Positions 35,195 through 45,474 of a stretch of 64,000 nt of DNA are shown in pieces. Source of the DNA: Limimaricola sp027213785 (GTDB taxonomy: Bacteria; Pseudomonadota; Alphaproteobacteria; Rhodobacterales; Rhodobacteraceae); NCBI RefSeq assembly GCF_050847355.1, contig NZ_CP193756.1:241357-305356 (forward strand), in the 5' to 3' direction. The position numbers and the translations under genes were made by a program. Every line of letters starts with the position of its first letter. The stretch's first letter is position 1. Below the pieces are notes generated by a model. That model was not told the DNA's origin and ran no database searches. It saw only the letters and a list, made by a program, of their open reading frames with translations.

Positions 35195-36256
35195 ATGACC
35201 GGCTTGGGAGGGCGCCCGATGGACGAGATCAACGAGGCCATGAAAGACCGCGGACGGGTCACGCTGCACGACGTGGCGCGGGCTTCTGGCGTCTCGAAAT
35301 CCACGGTTTCCCGTATGTTGGATGAGCGCCTGCCACGCTCCGACAGCCAGAAGGCGCGTCATGTCCGCCGCGTCGCCGCTGAGCTTGGCTATGTCCGCGA
35401 CGTCTCGGCGGCGAGCCTGCGTCGGGGTAAGACCGGAATGATCGGGGTCATCGTGCCGCGGCTGACCGACACCGTCATGGCAATGCTTTACGAGTCGCTT
35501 GCCAAGGCCGCGACCCGAACTGGGCGCTTCACGATCGTTGCTACCACCGATGACGAGCCCGATGCCGACCGTCGCGCCGCCGACATGCTGCTGCGCCGGG
35601 GCGTGGACGGCCTTGTTCTCTCGACGGCCCGCGAGGGCAATGGTTTCACGAAGGAACTGAAGGAGAGGGAAGTGCCATTCGTGCTGGCCCTGCGGCACAA
35701 CGGCAGCAGCCTGGCCTCGGTGGGCGACGACCGCCTTGGCGGTTACTTGGCGACGCGCCACCTGATCGATCTCGGGCACCGCCGTATCGGTATCCTCACG
35801 GGCCCTGAATATGCCACCTCGGCGCGGGGTCGCGTGGAAGGGTATCGGCGCGCCATGGAAGAGGCTGGCTTCGACATCGACCCGCAGCTGGTCATGCCCT
35901 CGACCTTCAGCATTGAATCCGGCGCGGAGGCGGCCGAGGAACTGCTGCGCCGCGATCCGCGGCCGACCGCGATCTTCGCGGTCAACGACAATACCGCCAT
36001 CGGGGCGCTGTCGGCCATTGCCCATGTGGGGTTGTCGGTGCCAGAGGACATCTCTCTCGTCGGCTACAATGACATTCCGATCGTGCGTAGGTTGCCTGTG
36101 CCCCTGACCACCGTGCGCGTGCCGTTCGATCAGATCGCCTCAGCAGCCCTGGAGCTGCTGACGGCCGAGGACGTTCCCGCAGGAGACCGCATCCGGGTTG
36201 CGACGCCAACCTTAATTCCCAGGAAGTCGACCGCGCGACCAGCAACTGAGACCTGA
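35195..36256 (+). CDS. LacI-family regulator of the DapA/TAXI-TRAP operon
   Basis: 353-aa regulator with an N-terminal HTH (VTLHDVARASGVSKSTVSRM) followed by a degenerate hinge and a periplasmic-binding effector domain (MIGVIVPRLTDTVMAMLYES; HRRIGILTGP; ISLVGYNDIPIVRRLPVPLT). GGGGGAGG precedes ATG 35195. It is divergent from the aldolase-TRAP operon with a palindromic operator between, so it most likely represses that operon and responds to the imported sugar acid. Confidence 0.92.
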   Translation: MTGLGGRPMDEINEAMKDRGRVTLHDVARASGVSKSTVSRMLDERLPRSDSQKARHVRRVAAELGYVRDVSAASLRRGKTGMIGVIVPRLTDTVMAMLYESLAKAATRTGRFTIVATTDDEPDADRRAADMLLRRGVDGLVLSTAREGNGFTKELKEREVPFVLALRHNGSSLASVGDDRLGGYLATRHLIDLGHRRIGILTGPEYATSARGRVEGYRRAMEEAGFDIDPQLVMPSTFSIESGAEAAEELLRRDPRPTAIFAVNDNTAIGALSAIAHVGLSVPEDISLVGYNDIPIVRRLPVPLTTVRVPFDQIASAALELLTAEDVPAGDRIRVATPTLIPRKSTARPATET

Positions 36257-36628
36257 TACGAACTCCGGACCGAATGTTGCCCCTGTCTTTCGGGCGGTGA
36301 GCCGACATTCGCCGCAGGTCGGGCGAAGGTCAGCTCAGCGGACCTTCATGCCGTTAGCTGCAAGCGCACAATGCCCAGCTTTTCGGGTGCGGCATTCGGT
36401 AACTCGGGGGGAAAGCGGCCGTTCGCTACTTGTAGGAACCAAGGCGTAACGTCGTGGAAAGGCGACGTTCCAAACCCATGTTTTCTGGTTAACGGTTCTC
36501 GCTTCTTTAACCCGCTTTAAGGTCGATTTTCCGACTGTCTCTACCCCCCCTTCCTGACCGACTGCATCCTTGGAAATCGAACGCCCGATGGAAAGAAAAG
36601 CCTGGAAAGTTCCTCGCTTCAAAAAATA
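36257..36628. other. Intergenic stretch, no gene seen
   Basis: About 370 bp between the convergent LacI and GH32 genes. Base composition is more AT-rich than upstream. No coding frame with a ribosome-binding site, no clear terminator stem and no insertion-sequence end are seen. It marks a composition step into the fructan locus. Confidence 0.5.
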
Positions 36629-38407
36629 TTAATTCAAGCCTCGTTTCCATTGCTTTCGTTTTTCAAGTTTTTCCGCCTGAATGACGCCAGTTCCGCCGGG
36701 CACGCATCTCTCCGCAAAGGCTTGGTTTGCATTGGTGGTCACGTCCAGCTTGTCCGGTGCGGTATTGTGATAGTTTCGTCGGGTCCCACAGATTGTTCCG
36801 CCCTTGGCAAAGATCTCGATTATCCCTCGGTCGTGAAAGACGCGAACGTCCTGCGCCCCGTCGATATCAACTCTGTAAAAAATGCCGCCGTCATCCTGCG
36901 GTAAGAGCACACTTAGCACGTCATCTGAAACCGTGATCTCAAAGGAGGTCGATCCTGACTGAGTCGCGCGGATTACTGTTCCGTTGAGCGGACCGGTCAA
37001 TTGCAACTCGAACGGGGCACCTTGGGTAATGACGCCAGCCGCCGCCCGCGCCGGGGACGCGGGCCAAGCAGTGTCAAGTTCCGATACCGGCAGCATGCAG
37101 AGTCGGCCGTCCGCAGACAGCGAGAGCTCTCTCGGCAGGGACATCTCACCCGAATAGGATGATCCCAACGGTTTCCGGTCCTCCCAGTTGAATAGCCAAG
37201 CAAAAGCGATTTGGCGGCCATCTGCCTCGAAACTTTGCATCGCGTAGAAGTCGGTGCCGAAGTCGAGAAGCTGCAGTTCTTCGCTATCTGGAACGAAGCA
37301 GTCGTCGTTGAACTCGCCAACCAAGGCAAAAAGCAAGTTGTGCCGTCCCGAGGTTGGGTCGGTGTGACCGACGAAACCCATAACCAGAACCCATTTGCCG
37401 CCAAGTTGAAAGAAGTCGGGACATTCGACTGCGCGGGCGCCCTCCACGCGAAAACGCGAGGGGGCCCGGTAGAGCGGCCCGAGATAGGCCCAACTGCGCA
37501 GGTCGTCCGAGGCGTAAAGCAATACTGCGGGGTCGCCCTCCAATGACGCCCCAAGCACCATGCGATAAGCACCTGCGGCGTCGTCCCACCAGACCTTCGG
37601 ATCACGGAAGTCGTGGGCCACGCCCTTCGGGCGTTCCTCAATTACCGTGATAAGACTTTTGGCCTGAACGAAGCCGGGCCCCGGGTGCGCGATCTTCTGG
37701 ATCTCGCGGTAACCCGAGAAGAGATCGTAGGCTGGCAGACGCTCAGTGTAGAAAAACATCCGCGACCCGTCACGATCCTGAAAGGCATTGCCGGAAAAGG
37801 CCCCGCCGGTGGCGCCCAACTGCCAAAGGTCCTGCTCTGGGTGCAGAAAAACTGGCATGTGAGTCCAGTTGAACAGGTCTTTACTGGTGGCATGGCCCCA
37901 ATGCATGGGCCCCCAATCTGTGCCCCCTGGATGAAACTGATAGAAGATGTGCCAAGTGTCGCCGACCTTGCAGAGACCGTTGGGGTCGTTCATCCACTGC
38001 CGGATCGGCGAGAAATGTAGCGTTGGTCGACCAGGATCCGCGCGCATCCACGCAGCAATTTCCGCGCCCGTTCGGAAAATGATGTCGTCAACCTCGAACT
38101 CCCATACAGTGATGCCGGCCCCTTCTACTTCGCCCGGAACGTAGGAATAAGCCCAATGGATAGCGGCTGAGCTATCCCATTCGATCGTGATGTCGCAGGA
38201 TTCGCGATGATGATATCTAAAGAATGCAGGATGGCTTGGAAAGGCCGGAACCTGCCAGACGGTCTGCGCTCCGATTGTGATCCGCAAACAACCGGGGCCT
38301 TGCGCCCAGATCTCGACGCGCGTGCCAGTTTCGAGTCTCAGCGTTTTCTGCATGTCCTGTGCTTTCTTCTGGGTCCGGCGGGTCGGGATTTGCAGGGTCG
38401 AGGTCAT
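36629..38407 (-). CDS. Glycoside hydrolase family 32 beta-fructofuranosidase
   Basis: 592-aa cytoplasmic enzyme (no signal peptide) hydrolysing terminal fructofuranosyl bonds. Nucleophile motif WMNDPNG (D141), transition-state motif RDP (268-270) and acid/base motif EC (E328) are all intact. The N-terminal 120 residues form an extra beta-sandwich-like segment before the propeller, and the C-terminal beta-sandwich has VFHDRGIIEIFAKGG. The start overlaps the GH91 stop by 4 bp (ATGA). Likely substrate is inulobiose or short inulin oligomers produced by GH91. Confidence 0.92.
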   Translation of the reverse strand: MTSTLQIPTRRTQKKAQDMQKTLRLETGTRVEIWAQGPGCLRITIGAQTVWQVPAFPSHPAFFRYHHRESCDITIEWDSSAAIHWAYSYVPGEVEGAGITVWEFEVDDIIFRTGAEIAAWMRADPGRPTLHFSPIRQWMNDPNGLCKVGDTWHIFYQFHPGGTDWGPMHWGHATSKDLFNWTHMPVFLHPEQDLWQLGATGGAFSGNAFQDRDGSRMFFYTERLPAYDLFSGYREIQKIAHPGPGFVQAKSLITVIEERPKGVAHDFRDPKVWWDDAAGAYRMVLGASLEGDPAVLLYASDDLRSWAYLGPLYRAPSRFRVEGARAVECPDFFQLGGKWVLVMGFVGHTDPTSGRHNLLFALVGEFNDDCFVPDSEELQLLDFGTDFYAMQSFEADGRQIAFAWLFNWEDRKPLGSSYSGEMSLPRELSLSADGRLCMLPVSELDTAWPASPARAAAGVITQGAPFELQLTGPLNGTVIRATQSGSTSFEITVSDDVLSVLLPQDDGGIFYRVDIDGAQDVRVFHDRGIIEIFAKGGTICGTRRNYHNTAPDKLDVTTNANQAFAERCVPGGTGVIQAEKLEKRKQWKRGLN

Positions 38408-39759
38408 CCGACGGGGACGGGCGTGCCGCGGAAGGCGTTGACGGAACGGTCCATCACCACCTGTGTCTCACTTCCTGAGTCCAAGACCGTGTTTCTCAGC
38501 GAGGCTTGCTCCACAAGAACGGACACCGCGTCGAGCGTTTGTAGGTTTTCGGTTGAAAGCAGCGCACCCACCTGGGTTGAAAAACAGGCGCTGTTCGGCG
38601 CAGCGTTTATGTCCGTTTTTTCGGTCGTCGTTACGATGTGATTGTTGGCTATGTAGTTTCCGCGACCAGATACCAAGCGAATGATCACGGGCTTTTCCGA
38701 GGGTGGTCTTATGAACTGCACGTCTATGGTTTCGGAGATATGATTGGCGATGACGGAGTTGTTGCTGCCATCAATCCGCAAGAGCCCGAACAGGTCATCG
38801 CGACCATTGTCGTATTTGACCATTGGTGCCCAAGGCTCCCGATCGCGAAGGAAATGGTTGGAGGAGACAAGGTTCTCGCAGCAGTTTTCAGAGAAAACCA
38901 GCATGCCGGGATAGAATGAGTGGAAGCGGTTGCCGGTGATCGACGACCGCACTACGCCGGAGAAGTGCACACTGCTTGCACCGCGCGGAAACACGTTGTT
39001 GGCTGAAACCAGTATACCGCCATAGTTCTCGGCGTAGATCGAATGCCCCCGGTATCCGGCACCGACAAAGTTGTTGGAGATCCGCGAGGCCTGCCCCATG
39101 CCTTTCAACTGGATGCAGTTGCCGCATTCCGCGACGAAATTGCCATCCACCGCCAGCGCGTCGGCATCATGGATGGTGATTCCGTGCTCCAGATAGACCA
39201 GCCCCATCCCCGTGATGCGGAACGAGTCGTTCGCGCTGGCCACGTGGATCCCGGTCTTTCCGTTCCTGTAGGTGTTTTCCGGATCGTCCTGACCCGACCC
39301 ATCGTCGATGAAATGCAGTCCGTCGATGCAAAAGTCTGCGAACTCAACAGAGCTAATACGCGGGTTTCCGGTGCGCTTAACGCAGAAGGCGGCGCCAGAG
39401 GCATCGCTTTCGCCGGCCTCCGGAGGGAGGTCCACGAGAACTCGGCTTCCGCCTGGCCAGATCTCGTGCCAAGCGGCCAGTTCCTCGGTCGGCGTATTGA
39501 AACGAATGCTCGATGACGTGAAGCCATGCCCGGAGCCCACGATCTTTAGATAGCTCACGTCGATCAGGACTTGAGTGCGCAGGCGATAATCGCCGGGAGG
39601 GATGTAGATCACGGCACCAGGTTTGCCGCCTTCGTTCGCGTCGCGATCCTTTTGTCTGGCCTTGATATCTGAGATGATGCTGTTGATGACGGCCCCAATA
39701 TCTTCATGGGCATTGCCCTCGGGATATTTGGTAACGTCATAGTCGTTTTGGTTGCACAT
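38404..39759 (-). CDS. GH91 enzyme: difructose-anhydride hydrolase or inulin fructotransferase
   Basis: 451-aa right-handed beta-helix enzyme of the inulin fructotransferase/DFA-III hydrolase family. Recognised from YDVTKYPEGNAHEDIG, GGKPGAVIYIPPGDYRLRTQ, VGSGHGFTSSSIRFNTP, GYRGHSIYAENYGG, FPRGASSVHFSGVVRSSITG and ISSVEFADFCIDGLHF. No signal peptide is present, whereas inulin fructotransferases acting on inulin are secreted. With an ABC sugar importer and GH32 in the same operon, an intracellular difructose-anhydride hydrolase is more likely. The segment ECGNCIQLKG has Gln where I recall a catalytic Glu. Start at 39759 has GGAG 9 nt upstream. Confidence 0.85.
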   Translation of the reverse strand: MCNQNDYDVTKYPEGNAHEDIGAVINSIISDIKARQKDRDANEGGKPGAVIYIPPGDYRLRTQVLIDVSYLKIVGSGHGFTSSSIRFNTPTEELAAWHEIWPGGSRVLVDLPPEAGESDASGAAFCVKRTGNPRISSVEFADFCIDGLHFIDDGSGQDDPENTYRNGKTGIHVASANDSFRITGMGLVYLEHGITIHDADALAVDGNFVAECGNCIQLKGMGQASRISNNFVGAGYRGHSIYAENYGGILVSANNVFPRGASSVHFSGVVRSSITGNRFHSFYPGMLVFSENCCENLVSSNHFLRDREPWAPMVKYDNGRDDLFGLLRIDGSNNSVIANHISETIDVQFIRPPSEKPVIIRLVSGRGNYIANNHIVTTTEKTDINAAPNSACFSTQVGALLSTENLQTLDAVSVLVEQASLRNTVLDSGSETQVVMDRSVNAFRGTPVPVG

Positions 39760-39830
39760 GTCGTCTGTCTCCTGCGGCTGTCCGCGCCCTCGACAGGAGC
39801 GGGCCGATACGAATTCGAGAGCGGGAACCA

Positions 39831-40973
<1,143 letters not shown>

Positions 40974-40983
40974 GGGTCTCTCC

Positions 40984-41820
40984 TCAGCCTTTCACAGCGC
41001 CGAACGTCAGGCCGCCGATGATTTGTTTCTGCAGAACCAGCGTCACGATGATGACTGGGAGCGAATAGAGCACCGCCGCCGCTGTCATCGGTCCCCAAGC
41101 GAGGCCATAGACCGAGTTGTATTCGGCGATGACGATTGGGGCGGTCTTCGCGTTTTCCGAGGTCAGCAGCAACGCGTAGAGGAACTCGTTCCAGCTGGCG
41201 ATGAACGAAAATAGCGCCGTGATCGCGATGCCCGATTTCATGACCGGCAGGATGACCTTCACAAAGGCCTGAAACCGGGTGCAGCCGTCCATGCGGGCGG
41301 CCTCCTCCAACTCTTTGGGGACGCCTTCAAAAAAGGCCGCCATGAGTAGCAGCGCCAGTGGCACGGCTGTCGAGGTATGGGCGAGCACCAGTCCAGTCGT
41401 CGTGTCGAGCAGGCCGACGGATTTGAGCAGCTGGAACAGCGGCACCCCAAGCGAGACCGCCGGCACCATCCGGGTGATCAGCGCGAATAGCAGAAAAACG
41501 ACAGTGAGTGGCCGGCGATACTGCGTGGCTACGTAAGCGGCCGGCACCGCCAGCGCCAGTGACAGCAGGGTGGTCAGCACCGCTACGATCAGCGAGTTCA
41601 GGAAAGCCTTGGGCAGGGTCGCAGTGCCCAGCACCTCGCGGAAGTTCTCCAACGAGAACGTCTCGGGGAAGAATTGTGGCGGGATCTGCTGAACATCCGC
41701 AGCCGGTTTCAGCGAGGTCATCAAGAGATAGACGTAAGGCAGCGCGTAGGACAGGACCAGTAAAAGCGCGAAGGCGTTGATCAGGACCTTGCCGATATCT
41801 CTTTGTCCGACATCAGTCAT
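40984..41820 (-). CDS. ABC sugar importer permease 2 (MalG type)
   Basis: 278-aa inner-membrane permease with six helices and the EAA loop EEAARMDGCTRFQAFVKVIL. N-terminal LLMTSLKPAADVQQIPPQF is typical of MalG-type subunits. ATG 41820 overlaps the end of permease 1 by 8 bp. Confidence 0.93.
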   Translation of the reverse strand: MTDVGQRDIGKVLINAFALLLVLSYALPYVYLLMTSLKPAADVQQIPPQFFPETFSLENFREVLGTATLPKAFLNSLIVAVLTTLLSLALAVPAAYVATQYRRPLTVVFLLFALITRMVPAVSLGVPLFQLLKSVGLLDTTTGLVLAHTSTAVPLALLLMAAFFEGVPKELEEAARMDGCTRFQAFVKVILPVMKSGIAITALFSFIASWNEFLYALLLTSENAKTAPIVIAEYNSVYGLAWGPMTAAAVLYSLPVIIVTLVLQKQIIGGLTFGAVKG

Positions 41821-42691
41821 GGTTCGGCCTCCAGATTTTCCAGTAGGCAAGTCCTGCAAGGACGATCATCACGATCAGGAACAACGTGGCCGAGGCCGAG
41901 GCTTCGCCCATATCGCCGAACCGCACCATCCGCTGATAGATGTTCATCGAAAACACCTCGGATTGGTTGCGAGGCCCCCCTTGGGTCTGGATCCAGATCA
42001 GGTCGAAGGTTTTGGCCGCATCTACGCCCCGAACAATTACAACCACGGCGATCACGGGCCGCATCAGTGGAAGCGTGACATGCCAGAAACGTCTCAGCGC
42101 ATTGGCACCGTCGATCCGCGCGGCTTCGATTAGGTCCTTAGGGATATTGGTTAGACCGGCATAGGAGACCAACGCGACGAAGGAGGTGGTCAACCATATG
42201 TCTGCGAAGGCCACCGAGTAGATGACGATATCCACATCTGACAGCCAGTTAATATCGCCCGGCGCGTCGATGAGGCCAACGCCTGCCAAGCCGTAGTTCA
42301 GGATGCCAATTTGGCCCACCAGCAGGAACCGCCACAACAGGCCCGCCACGATGGGCGGCACCATCAGCGGAAGCGCAAAGATAGTCCGGTGCCAGCGTGA
42401 CTTGTCGGCAATAGCTGCGAACAGCAGCGCGGCGCAGAACCCGAACAGAAACTCAAAGAACAACGCGAAGACCGAATACTGCAGGGTGCGCAGAGCACTT
42501 TCGGCGAGACGCCTCGACGTTAGGGCGTCGGTGTAGTTCTGCAGCCCGACCCACTCGCGCAGGTGCGGCGCGATGGTTTCAACCTCGTAAAACGAATTGA
42601 AAATCAGAAGGCAGACCGGGTAGGCGACCAGCAATCCCAAGAACAGGACCGATGGCGCGAGCATGAGGCAAACAAACCGATTTTCGGTCAT
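41813..42691 (-). CDS. ABC sugar importer permease 1 (MalF type)
   Basis: 292-aa permease with six helices. EAA loop: LIEAARIDGANALRRFWHVT. N-terminal LMLAPSVLFLGLLVAYPVCL and the GGPRNQSEVFSMNIYQ motif belong to CUT1 MalF/UgpA-type subunits. It follows the binding-protein gene by 67 bp. Confidence 0.93.
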   Translation of the reverse strand: MTENRFVCLMLAPSVLFLGLLVAYPVCLLIFNSFYEVETIAPHLREWVGLQNYTDALTSRRLAESALRTLQYSVFALFFEFLFGFCAALLFAAIADKSRWHRTIFALPLMVPPIVAGLLWRFLLVGQIGILNYGLAGVGLIDAPGDINWLSDVDIVIYSVAFADIWLTTSFVALVSYAGLTNIPKDLIEAARIDGANALRRFWHVTLPLMRPVIAVVVIVRGVDAAKTFDLIWIQTQGGPRNQSEVFSMNIYQRMVRFGDMGEASASATLFLIVMIVLAGLAYWKIWRPNHD

Positions 42692-42758
42692 CGCTATCCC
42701 CTCCCGTTGAAAGGCGGGGAGGGCGCGCGCTGCACGCCCTCCGGTATGTCAGATGACC

Positions 42759-43997
42759 TCAGTTGAGGATGTCGGCCGCGTATTCGGCGGCTTCGGCCAG
42801 CAACTCGGCCACGTTGTCCTCGCATTCCATAGCCGCTTGGAAGGCGGGCATGACGGCTTCGTCCACCAGTTCCTGAAAGTCCTTGTGCAGCGGACGGCCC
42901 TTAGTGGCGGGCCCGCCAAGTGTGTCCAGCAGCGGCTGGAAATGCGCGTAGCTCTCCTGACCTACATAGCTTTCATAGGCTGAATTGGACGCGGCGAGCC
43001 CCAGCGGTGCTTCGATGCCCATTTCGTTGTTGGCGAAGGCGAAGGCGACGAACTGCTCGGCTGCGTCCTTGTTGGCCGCGGTCGAGGGGATCACGTTATA
43101 CCATGGGCCGGGAATGGCGCCGATCCCAGCTGAGCCGGCCAGCATGGGCGCAACGCCGACCTTGCCAGACACTTGGCTGTCTTCTGGCGTCAACTTGTAA
43201 GCATGCGCCCAGAACTTCATCATCGCGGTCTGGCCCTGATAGAAAAGGTTCTGTTCTTCGCCCCAACCGATTTCCAACGCGTTTTCCGGCGCCGAACCGT
43301 CCTCGCAGAGCGGCGCGCGATAGAACTCCAGAGCTTCAATATGTGCCTCGTTGTCGAGGATCACGTTATTCTCTTCATCCAAGATGACCCCGGGCGAGCC
43401 AGCCTGCAGCACGTGTGCCATCCACTCTTCGGAAAACAGGCCGTTGACCGACGTGCCAAACATGCCGTCGCGGGTAAAGAACTTGGCCATATCACGCCAC
43501 TGCTGCCATGTAGCGGGCGGCGCAAGTTCATAGCCATATTCGGCCTCGAAAGCTGCTTGGTTCTCCGGGTCTTCCCACAGGTCCTTGCGGTAAAATACAA
43601 TCTCGGCATTGGCCCAGGCGGGCATTCCAATCATCTTGCCGTCGACGGTGGCATCAGCCAGAAGCGCCGGCGCCAGATCAGCCTTCACCTCGTCCGTGAA
43701 GAGCGCCGAGAGGTCTTCGACGTGATCAGCGAACCGGGCGTTCCAGACGACATCGATTGTGGCGACGTCGAAATTCGACGAACCTGAGGCGATCTCGGCC
43801 GACAGTTTGTCGAACACGCCCTGATAGGGAACCACAGTGAAGTTCACTTCGATCCCGGTCTCTTCGGTAAACCTCTCGGCCACGGCCTTCTGCAACATCT
43901 CCCCGCCTCCTTCGACGAGAATGTTGATGCTTTCGGCGCTGGCCATCGTGCCCGCCGACATGAGTGCGACAAGGCTCGTGCTCATCAGTGTCTTCAT
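42759..43997 (-). CDS. ABC sugar-binding protein (CUT1 family)
   Basis: 412-aa periplasmic receptor. Signal peptide ends TMASA before ESINILVEGGG. The mature part has EEVNFTVVPYQGV-like VNFTVVPYQGVFDKLSAEIA, NFDVATIDVVWNARFAD, PAWANAEIVFYRKDLWE, PATWQQWRDMAKFF and AAEQFVAFAFANNEMG. It is the first gene of the fructan importer operon; the promoter (TTGACA at 44081-44076 and TACCCT at 44057-44052 on the minus strand) is covered by a LacI operator. Probable ligand is a difructose anhydride or inulo-oligosaccharide. Confidence 0.9.
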   Translation of the reverse strand: MKTLMSTSLVALMSAGTMASAESINILVEGGGEMLQKAVAERFTEETGIEVNFTVVPYQGVFDKLSAEIASGSSNFDVATIDVVWNARFADHVEDLSALFTDEVKADLAPALLADATVDGKMIGMPAWANAEIVFYRKDLWEDPENQAAFEAEYGYELAPPATWQQWRDMAKFFTRDGMFGTSVNGLFSEEWMAHVLQAGSPGVILDEENNVILDNEAHIEALEFYRAPLCEDGSAPENALEIGWGEEQNLFYQGQTAMMKFWAHAYKLTPEDSQVSGKVGVAPMLAGSAGIGAIPGPWYNVIPSTAANKDAAEQFVAFAFANNEMGIEAPLGLAASNSAYESYVGQESYAHFQPLLDTLGGPATKGRPLHKDFQELVDEAVMPAFQAAMECEDNVAELLAEAAEYAADILN

Positions 43998-44051
43998 GGC
44001 GTCCTCCCAAGATTTATAGCGAAACCGCATCTCACGCGACTCGATAACCAT

Positions 44052-44102
44052 AGGGTAGCCACGGAATGACAACGTTGTCAATTTATAATGTCGACGTTGT
44101 CA
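44052..44102. promoter_or_regulatory. Operon promoter with two LacI-type operators
   Basis: TGACAACGTTGTCA (44067-44080) is a perfect palindrome. TGTCGACGTTGTCA (44089-44102) is a near-perfect second copy, centre-to-centre 22 bp (two helical turns). Site 1 covers the -35 box TTGACA of the minus-strand operon promoter (spacer 18, -10 TACCCT). TATAAT (44084-44089) lies between the sites and may serve the lacI gene. Confidence 0.82.
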
Positions 44103-44144
44103 TGAGCATGTAGTAAGGTCTCGCTGTGCAAGGGAAGTTGTCTG

Positions 44145-45158
44145 ATGATCAGCATTGTCGATGTAGCCAAAGCAGCCGGTGTCTCGAACAAGACCGTGTC
44201 ACGTGTGGTCAACGGGGAGCCGAACGTGAAGCCTGCGACTAAGGAAAGGGTCGAGAAGGCCATTGCCGAACTGGGCTACGTGCCAAACATGGCAGCCCGC
44301 TCAGTGCGCTCCAATCGGTCAAACACGTTGGGTATCATCACCGATTGCATTTCGACCACGCCCTATTCCGGAGACATCGTGCGCGGTATCCAAGATTGGG
44401 CCGAGGAACACGGACGCACCGTTCTGCTGGCGAATACCAATGGAGATGTCGAAAAGGAACGCCAGATCTGGCGCACGTTTCAGGCCCATCGGATCGACGG
44501 AGTTCTTTACGCCTCGATGTATCATCGTGAAATATCGCCCACGGCCGGCGATGTTGTCATTCCAACCGTTCTCCTGAATTGTCACCCGGTGAGCTCGTCT
44601 GGATATGCCTCGATCGAGCCGGATGATTACCAGGGGTCTCGCGACCTGACGAAATATGTCTTGAGCCGAGGGCATCGGCGCATCGGCTATGTCCGTCTGA
44701 ACCCGAGTTTGCTCGGCGCTGAACTGCGCCTGGCCGCGTTTCAAGAGGCAATCGCCGAGGCTGGTTTAGGCGCTGCAGATGTGGATGTCAGGCTAGGGAT
44801 GGAAGGCGAGATCGGCCAAGAGGTGAACCACGTCTTTGAGATCGTGAAGGCCATGCTATCGAAGCCCGAACGCCCAACCGCTATTTTGTGCGGCAACGAC
44901 GAGATGGCTTTGCAAGCCTATCTCGCCGCACTCGGGCTGGGTCTGCGAATTCCGCAGGACGTTAGTATCGTCGGATTCGACGATTTCAAGACGGTCTCGA
45001 CCGCTCTAAAACCCGCGCTGACCACTGTCGCACTTCCATATTACGACCTCGGATACCAGGGGGCCGACCGGTTGAACCAGTTAATCGCTGGTGAATCTCT
45101 GGACAATGACGCCCTCGTGCTTGCCTGCCGGATCGTCGAAAGGGGCTCGTGCCGGTAG
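44145..45158 (+). CDS. LacI-family repressor of the fructan/difructose-anhydride operon
   Basis: 337-aa repressor. HTH: SIVDVAKAAGVSNKTVSRVV, the hinge helix AARSVRSNRSNTLGI and the effector domain DYQGSRDLTKYVLSRGHRRI, ILCGNDEMALQAYLAALGLG, VSIVGFDDFKTVS. It is divergent from the ABC-GH91-GH32 operon with two matched palindromes between, one within 45 bp of its own start, so autoregulation is likely. Confidence 0.93.
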   Translation: MISIVDVAKAAGVSNKTVSRVVNGEPNVKPATKERVEKAIAELGYVPNMAARSVRSNRSNTLGIITDCISTTPYSGDIVRGIQDWAEEHGRTVLLANTNGDVEKERQIWRTFQAHRIDGVLYASMYHREISPTAGDVVIPTVLLNCHPVSSSGYASIEPDDYQGSRDLTKYVLSRGHRRIGYVRLNPSLLGAELRLAAFQEAIAEAGLGAADVDVRLGMEGEIGQEVNHVFEIVKAMLSKPERPTAILCGNDEMALQAYLAALGLGLRIPQDVSIVGFDDFKTVSTALKPALTTVALPYYDLGYQGADRLNQLIAGESLDNDALVLACRIVERGSCR

Positions 45159-45474
45159 CGTGCTTTCCAGCTTCCCGAAATTGCACAAGAAAGCCAGCAA
45201 AGACATGCTGCATCGCATTATCTGGCACTGGCGCCCGAGGGCGGCTTAGGACTGGTCGCAACCAAAGATCTTGTGCTGCCGCCGCGAAGACCTTCATTGA
45301 CAAGGTGGTCAGATTTGGGCTTGGAGCAGACCTCCGCTGTGCAAGGCATGAAGGTCGGCTTAGGGCCGTTCGCTTCAGGTCTAAGGCCTCTTTCGATCGG
45401 TTCAATGCTAGATTGCATCTATTTAAACCGCGAACTCTGATGACACCCAGTCCGCGGCACCATAGCGTGATGGA
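45159..45474. other. Intergenic stretch, no gene seen
   Basis: About 316 bp between lacI and the DUF3883 gene, with mixed base composition. No coding frame with a convincing start, no repeat and no recognisable insertion-sequence end. It separates the fructan locus from the nuclease module. Confidence 0.5.

Noticed and set aside
36335..36622. 95-codon minus-strand frame between lacI and GH32
   Set aside because: No ribosome-binding site, no recognisable features, and low-complexity of support; treated as non-coding.
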